A stretch of DNA of 8,601 nt, from contig JACCVN010000565.1 of NCBI GenBank assembly GCA_013698165.1, positions 1 to 8,601 on the forward strand, given 5' to 3'. This document shows, piece by piece, positions 6,327 to 8,601 of the stretch; within the stretch, counting starts at the first letter, position 1, and the number at the start of each line of letters is the position of its first letter. The position numbers were made by a program, and so were the translations under genes. The stretch comes from Parachlamydiaceae bacterium (GTDB lineage Bacteria > Chlamydiota > Chlamydiia > Chlamydiales > Parachlamydiaceae). The notes beneath the pieces are model-generated. The model was not told where the DNA came from. It ran no database searches and worked only from the letters and a program-made list of their open reading frames with translations.

Positions 6327-6557
6327 CTAAACTTTTGGATTACGTGGGCAGTTCGGGCATCCGGCTAAAGTCTGTGTAATTTCTGTAAGCACATCGCTTG
6401 CGACTTCTTCTGCAGTTTGTGCAGTTGCTACAAGATTCTCAACCGCAATTTCTTCTTTAGCTTCACTGAATTGAAAGTGGTTGTGGTTTTCATTTGCATA
6501 GCCGGTAACTGACCCTAACGCCAATAACGCTGAGAGACAAAAAATAGTTTTTAACAT
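6327..6557 (-). CDS. Tiny secreted acidic protein with C-terminal CPNC motif
   Basis: 76 residues, no family recognised. I chose the ATG at 6557 because GGAG lies 5 nt upstream and the product starts directly with a signal peptide (MLKTIFCLSALLALGSVTGYA, cleavage likely after residue 21). The in-frame ATG at 6581 would add eight polar residues, and its GGAGGT lies 12 nt away. The mature part is about 55 residues: a His/Asn-rich start (NENHNHFQF), an acidic Ala/Glu/Val/Thr stretch likely to be helical (about 32-64), then GCPNCPRNPKV, with C67 and C70 forming a CxxC. This could bind metal or form disulfides in the periplasm; no function is assigned. It lies downstream of the two paralogous membrane genes on the same strand, separated from them by 183 nt with its own ribosome binding site. 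It may be expressed independently. Confidence 0.7.
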   Translation of the reverse strand: MLKTIFCLSALLALGSVTGYANENHNHFQFSEAKEEIAVENLVATAQTAEEVASDVLTEITQTLAGCPNCPRNPKV

Positions 6558-6562
6558 ATTTT

Positions 6563-6566
6563 CTCC
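6563..6566 (-). promoter_or_regulatory. Ribosome binding site of the CPNC miniprotein
   Basis: GGAG on the minus strand, 5 nt before the ATG at 6557; this decides the start. A second, better-matching GGAGGT at 6594-6599 (minus strand) lies 12 nt before the alternative ATG at 6581. The next codon set it could serve, a TTG 2 nt downstream, closes after a few codons. Confidence 0.6.
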
Positions 6567-6653
6567 AAAGTTATATTTCATTTAATTTCAAGCACCTCCA
6601 ACATTATGGATGCAACTTTTCTTTCAACACTTTCCAAGCCAAACTTTCACCAA

Positions 6654-6692
6654 AAGCTGGTATAAGCCTTTAATATCAGTCTTTCCCAGCTT
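6654..6692 (-). terminator. Possible weak terminator downstream of the 258-residue membrane gene
   Basis: Read on the minus strand, AAGCTGG (6692-6686) pairs with CCAGCTT (6660-6654), and two further T follow the right arm before the run breaks. The stem is 7 bp and the loop about 25 nt, so stability is modest. It lies about 50 nt beyond the stop codon of the upstream minus-strand gene, where a terminator would be expected. Confidence 0.35.
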
Positions 6693-6740
6693 CGCAAATT
6701 AGTCAAGAAGATTCTATTTTACACACTTCCGTGAGGGTAA

Positions 6741-7517
6741 CTAAAGCTCTTTTAGCGTTCTGTCAATACTTTTCGGGATCTTATTCCATTTATCTGAAAC
6801 GGCAGTGAGATTAGTAAAATTACAATACTTTGCAAATGCATTGATGGCTTTACAATTAATGGGAGTTAATTGACCCTTTAAAAAAACTTCGACAATCCGA
6901 GGATCTCCTACAAGTACCTTGCATTCACTAAGAGCAGCTTCGTATACTTTAAGCTTATTGATATGCGCAGAGACACTAATTGTTTTTAATAATTGGTTCA
7001 AGGCTACTGCTTCAACAGCATTAGACACTCGGATAATTCTATCCTCTACAAGCGTGTATTTTTCCAGAGCCTTTCGATATTCCTTAGGCGCACCCCAGAG
7101 CAGTAACTCAACTTGATTTTTACTAAGCATAATATGCGAGTCTATCCTGCCTAACGTCATTTTGGCGTAATTTTCCCAATTAAAAATTTGCTGATCTTTA
7201 TTAATAAGAAATACAAGCGATGCCACAGCTGCAATCGCTCCAACACATGCCGGAACAACTATTGAGATTGCCTCCATACCCTGAGGTGTTATCTTGACGG
7301 CATCATACATGCTGGTATTCTTTAATAAATCAAATATTCTCAGCTCTCTTATGGGCGCATATCTGATCATTTCAAAAACTGCTACCCAAACTCCTACGCT
7401 AATTGCACCCAAAGCAGGTATTCTTTCGGTCCACAAAAATGGAGTGTTAGATTTCATTGCCTTTGCAGCTTCAAAAGTTCTTAGGTAGTTTATTTCGTTT
7501 AATTTCTGATATTTCAT
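6741..7517 (-). CDS. Two-helix membrane protein, long paralogue (family unknown)
   Basis: 258 residues from the ATG at 7517, which has a GGAGG close upstream (3-nt gap). A TTG at 7532 would add five residues and put the GGAGG inside the gene. I do not recognise the family. The cytosolic-looking N-terminus carries NYLxxxEA (10-17) and S-x-x-PFLW (23-29). Helix 1 is about 33-51 (IPALGAISVGVWVAVFEMI) and helix 2 about 82-105 (AISIVVPACVGAIAAVASLV), separated by about 30 residues with LK-x-x-S-x-YD and TP. A DxQIxNW motif (108-114) follows helix 2, then a mostly helical soluble tail to residue 258. It is a tandem paralogue of the gene upstream on the same strand, aligning without gaps over about 145 residues (38 identities by my count). 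The paired-helix layout loosely recalls chlamydial inclusion-membrane proteins, but the loop is long, so this is speculation. Confidence 0.75.
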   Translation of the reverse strand: MKYQKLNEINYLRTFEAAKAMKSNTPFLWTERIPALGAISVGVWVAVFEMIRYAPIRELRIFDLLKNTSMYDAVKITPQGMEAISIVVPACVGAIAAVASLVFLINKDQQIFNWENYAKMTLGRIDSHIMLSKNQVELLLWGAPKEYRKALEKYTLVEDRIIRVSNAVEAVALNQLLKTISVSAHINKLKVYEAALSECKVLVGDPRIVEVFLKGQLTPINCKAINAFAKYCNFTNLTAVSDKWNKIPKSIDRTLKEL

Positions 7518-7520
7518 AGT

Positions 7521-7525
7521 CCTCC
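7521..7525 (-). promoter_or_regulatory. Ribosome binding site of the 258-residue membrane gene
   Basis: GGAGG on the minus strand, three bases before the ATG at 7517. The spacing is short, but no other ATG start is near. The match supports ATG 7517 over TTG 7532, which lies upstream of it. Confidence 0.6.
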
Positions 7526-7554
7526 AGATCAATTAATTAACCACACAATATTGC

Positions 7555-7571
7555 ATGAATCCGACATTCAT
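7555..7571. promoter_or_regulatory. Short dyad in the leader of the 258-residue membrane gene
   Basis: ATGAAT-ccgac-ATTCAT is a perfect 6+6 dyad lying 38 nt upstream of the ATG. It lies between a TATAAT hexamer (minus strand, 7586-7591) and the start codon, so it could be an operator or leader hairpin. The dyad is short enough to be chance. Confidence 0.25.
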
Positions 7572-7585
7572 ACGAAATCCTGTCC

Positions 7586-7591
7586 ATTATA
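7586..7591 (-). promoter_or_regulatory. Possible -10 hexamer between the two paralogues
   Basis: A perfect TATAAT on the minus strand about 70 nt upstream of the long paralogue's start. No good -35 lies 16-18 nt before it; the six bases at 17-nt spacing read AATGCT. If real, the long paralogue can be transcribed independently of the short one. The region is A/T rich, so chance matches are likely. Confidence 0.3.
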
Positions 7592-7651
7592 AATGATATA
7601 TTTTTTGGAGCATTACAAATTTTACTTATTCATAACGTTTCACACATAGCG

Positions 7652-8149
7652 TCAACTTTGTTCTCTGATCTGAAATTGACTTAACTGATCACAAAATTCC
7701 CTTGGAGCATCTTCACATATCGACTTGCACTGTCTTTGATCAAGAATTACATCTAATCCCCAGGCATTAAGTTTCCATTCAGTTCTACTCTTCCAATTGA
7801 GAATTTGTCGATCTCTTTCAAGCAAATACACAAAAGTGAGTGCAGATGCAAAAATGCCGCTGATAGCCGAAATTGTGAAAGACATGGATTTAAAGCTTTC
7901 TGGAGTATAACGAGTCATGTCAAACCAACTGGAAGCCTTTAATGCTTCTATTGTCACAAAAGGGACCGCAGGCCACCTTGAGCTAATTAAAAAAATAATT
8001 AATCCTACATTATTAACCCTTAGAGCTAATTTAATAGGATCATTTCTCCATAAAAATGGAGAATATGACCGAACCATTTGGAAAGCTTCCGAGGCCTTTA
8101 AATAGTTTTTCGCTGTGTTATCTCCGCCATGTATTCCACTTGAATCCAT
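7652..8149 (-). CDS. Two-helix membrane protein, short paralogue (family unknown)
   Basis: 165 residues from the ATG at 8149, which has GGGGTG 5-10 nt upstream. The in-frame ATG at 8182 would add 11 residues (MCHKLIKWGVG) and has no visible ribosome binding site. It is a paralogue of the gene downstream on the same strand with a constant 5-residue offset: NYL at 15, PFLW at 31, LK at 70, TP at 82, DxQIxNW at 113, AP at 148. Helix 1 is about 41-58 and helix 2 about 87-110. It ends soon after the shared AP-x-E motif and lacks the roughly 100-residue C-terminal domain of its neighbour. The bases after the stop show no clear continuation in another frame, so the short form may be natural or an old truncation. 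It may be membrane-located with both ends on the same side; function unknown. Confidence 0.7.
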   Translation of the reverse strand: MDSSGIHGGDNTAKNYLKASEAFQMVRSYSPFLWRNDPIKLALRVNNVGLIIFLISSRWPAVPFVTIEALKASSWFDMTRYTPESFKSMSFTISAISGIFASALTFVYLLERDRQILNWKSRTEWKLNAWGLDVILDQRQCKSICEDAPREFCDQLSQFQIREQS

Positions 8150-8341
8150 TCCAACACCCCATTTAATTAATTTATGACACATTTATTATCGTCGATATAA
8201 AGCCTGTCGAATCCCACTTAAATCGATAACGAATTTATGAAAAAAGAATATTTGTCGTACAGCAAACGTCTGAATAATGTGCTTGCATCTTCTTATTGCT
8301 ACTTTTACAAGAGAGAATAAACATGAGCCAAAGCAAAGATG

Positions 8342-8384
8342 ATAAAAGAGATTAGGAACTTGTAGGCCACTAATGTCTCTATAT
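8342..8384. repeat. Imperfect hairpin element, copy 1
   Basis: It resembles copy 2 (8513-8552) along its length: ATAAA, GA-ATTAGG-ACT, a short loop, then CTAATGTCT-TAT. Its own arms pair less well. GAGA...TTAG (8348-8355) pairs with CTAATGTCTC (8370-8379) only with a two-base bulge. It looks like a diverged copy of the same element. The stop codon of the 43-codon minus-strand ORF lies inside it. Confidence 0.5.
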
Positions 8385-8510
8385 TTCTGAAATAATTGCA
8401 GCTAAGTCACGGAAATCGATCTCATGTTCAATAGCTAATCCACGATAGTAATCTCTTTTTGTAGCGTGTAGAAGCGTCTGACAGGTGATCGAAATGCAAA
8501 TAATTTCCAT
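8379..8510 (-). CDS. 43-codon ORF bracketed by the two hairpins (doubtful)
   Basis: ATG at 8510 to TAG at 8379-8381, giving 43 residues. The second half (ATKRDYYRGLAIEHEIDF, then RDLAAIISEI) has the look of a real helical protein sequence. The first half (MEIICISITCQTLL) does not stand out. A stop codon immediately precedes the ATG in frame and there is no Shine-Dalgarno. It may be a small gene, the relic of a larger one, or chance. No function is assigned. Confidence 0.2.
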   Translation of the reverse strand: MEIICISITCQTLLHATKRDYYRGLAIEHEIDFRDLAAIISEI

Positions 8511-8512
8511 TT

Positions 8513-8552
8513 ATAAAGACATTAGGGACTAGAAAGTCCCTAATGTCTTTAT
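8513..8552. repeat. Perfect 18-bp stem hairpin, copy 2
   Basis: The 18 bases at 8513-8530 (including AGACATTAGGGACT) are the exact reverse complement of 8535-8552, with an AGAA loop. This is the strongest dyad in the window. Neither side has a clean T-run, though TCTTTAT on the plus-strand side and CTTTATAAAT on the minus-strand side are somewhat T-rich. It may terminate a minus-strand gene lying just beyond the window, or be one unit of a dispersed palindromic repeat. Confidence 0.8.
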
Positions 8553-8601
8553 CGCCTTTCTAATTACTCTCTATCTCTGCTTAACACAGCTGCAGCGCCG
8601 G

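Larger units (their letters stand above)
8183..8601. other. Gene-poor right edge with two hairpin elements
   Basis: No ORF with support was found here. On the plus strand there are only tiny ATG frames (8237-8320, 27 codons; 8323-8353, 10 codons) without strong features. On the minus strand there is a 43-codon ORF (8379-8510) between two related hairpins. The first part (8183 to about 8240) is probably the promoter region of the minus-strand membrane gene. At the extreme edge, a minus-strand frame from 8599 to the stop at 8564-8566 (ending in SRDRE) could be the tail of a gene beyond the window, but 11 residues cannot prove it. Confidence 0.6.

Noticed and set aside
6919..7116. Plus-strand open frames opposite the two membrane paralogues
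   Set aside because: The minus-strand frames are supported by paralogy, hydrophobic helices and ribosome binding sites; the plus-strand ones have none of these.
8237..8320. 27-codon plus-strand ORF starting MKKEYLSYSKRL
   Set aside because: No ribosome binding site, no recognisable pattern, and a length expected by chance.
8323..8353. 10-codon ORF followed by hairpin copy 1, read as a leader peptide with attenuator
   Set aside because: The hairpin overlaps the ORF, there is no run of regulatory codons, and no downstream gene on that strand lies in the window.

Overview
The window looks like chromosomal DNA from a chlamydia-like bacterium outside the Chlamydiaceae (order Parachlamydiales in the broad sense). 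The Pal lipoprotein has the chlamydial layout, with a divergent N-terminal linker and a conserved OmpA-like end. It is followed by a coiled-coil plus LysM protein, as in the Chlamydia pal-CT601 pair. A glutamate racemase follows; to my knowledge the Chlamydiaceae lack MurI, while environmental chlamydiae can keep it. The genus cannot be fixed from sequence alone.

Left part (1-3495, plus strand). The window opens inside an SRPBCC ligand-binding gene whose reading frame is broken near base 300. An envelope block follows: pal (Pal lipoprotein), a secreted coiled-coil LysM protein, murI (D-glutamate supply for peptidoglycan), and an unrecognised protein with a hydrophobic N-terminus and a C-terminal membrane helix. 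The last three genes are tightly packed (1-nt and 26-nt overlaps). Two hairpins separate pal from the LysM gene. The block fits one job: making peptidoglycan precursors and tethering the outer membrane to peptidoglycan.

Middle (3625-6225, plus strand). A GTG-initiated GNAT/FemAB-like acyltransferase lies 15 nt upstream of dnaB, the replicative helicase, so the two are probably co-transcribed. A strong hairpin at 6237-6277 lies between dnaB and the convergent genes beyond it.

Right part (6327-8182, minus strand). There are three genes: a tiny secreted protein ending in a CPNC motif, and two tandem paralogues of an unrecognised two-helix membrane family. The paralogues align without gaps over about 145 residues, and one lacks the roughly 100-residue C-terminal domain of the other. 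This pair is the best candidate in the window for something undescribed.

Right edge (8183-8601). No convincing gene is present. It holds two related hairpin elements, one a perfect 18-bp stem, about 130 bp apart and bracketing a 43-codon minus-strand ORF. I saw no tRNA, rRNA, CRISPR array, transposase or origin of replication.
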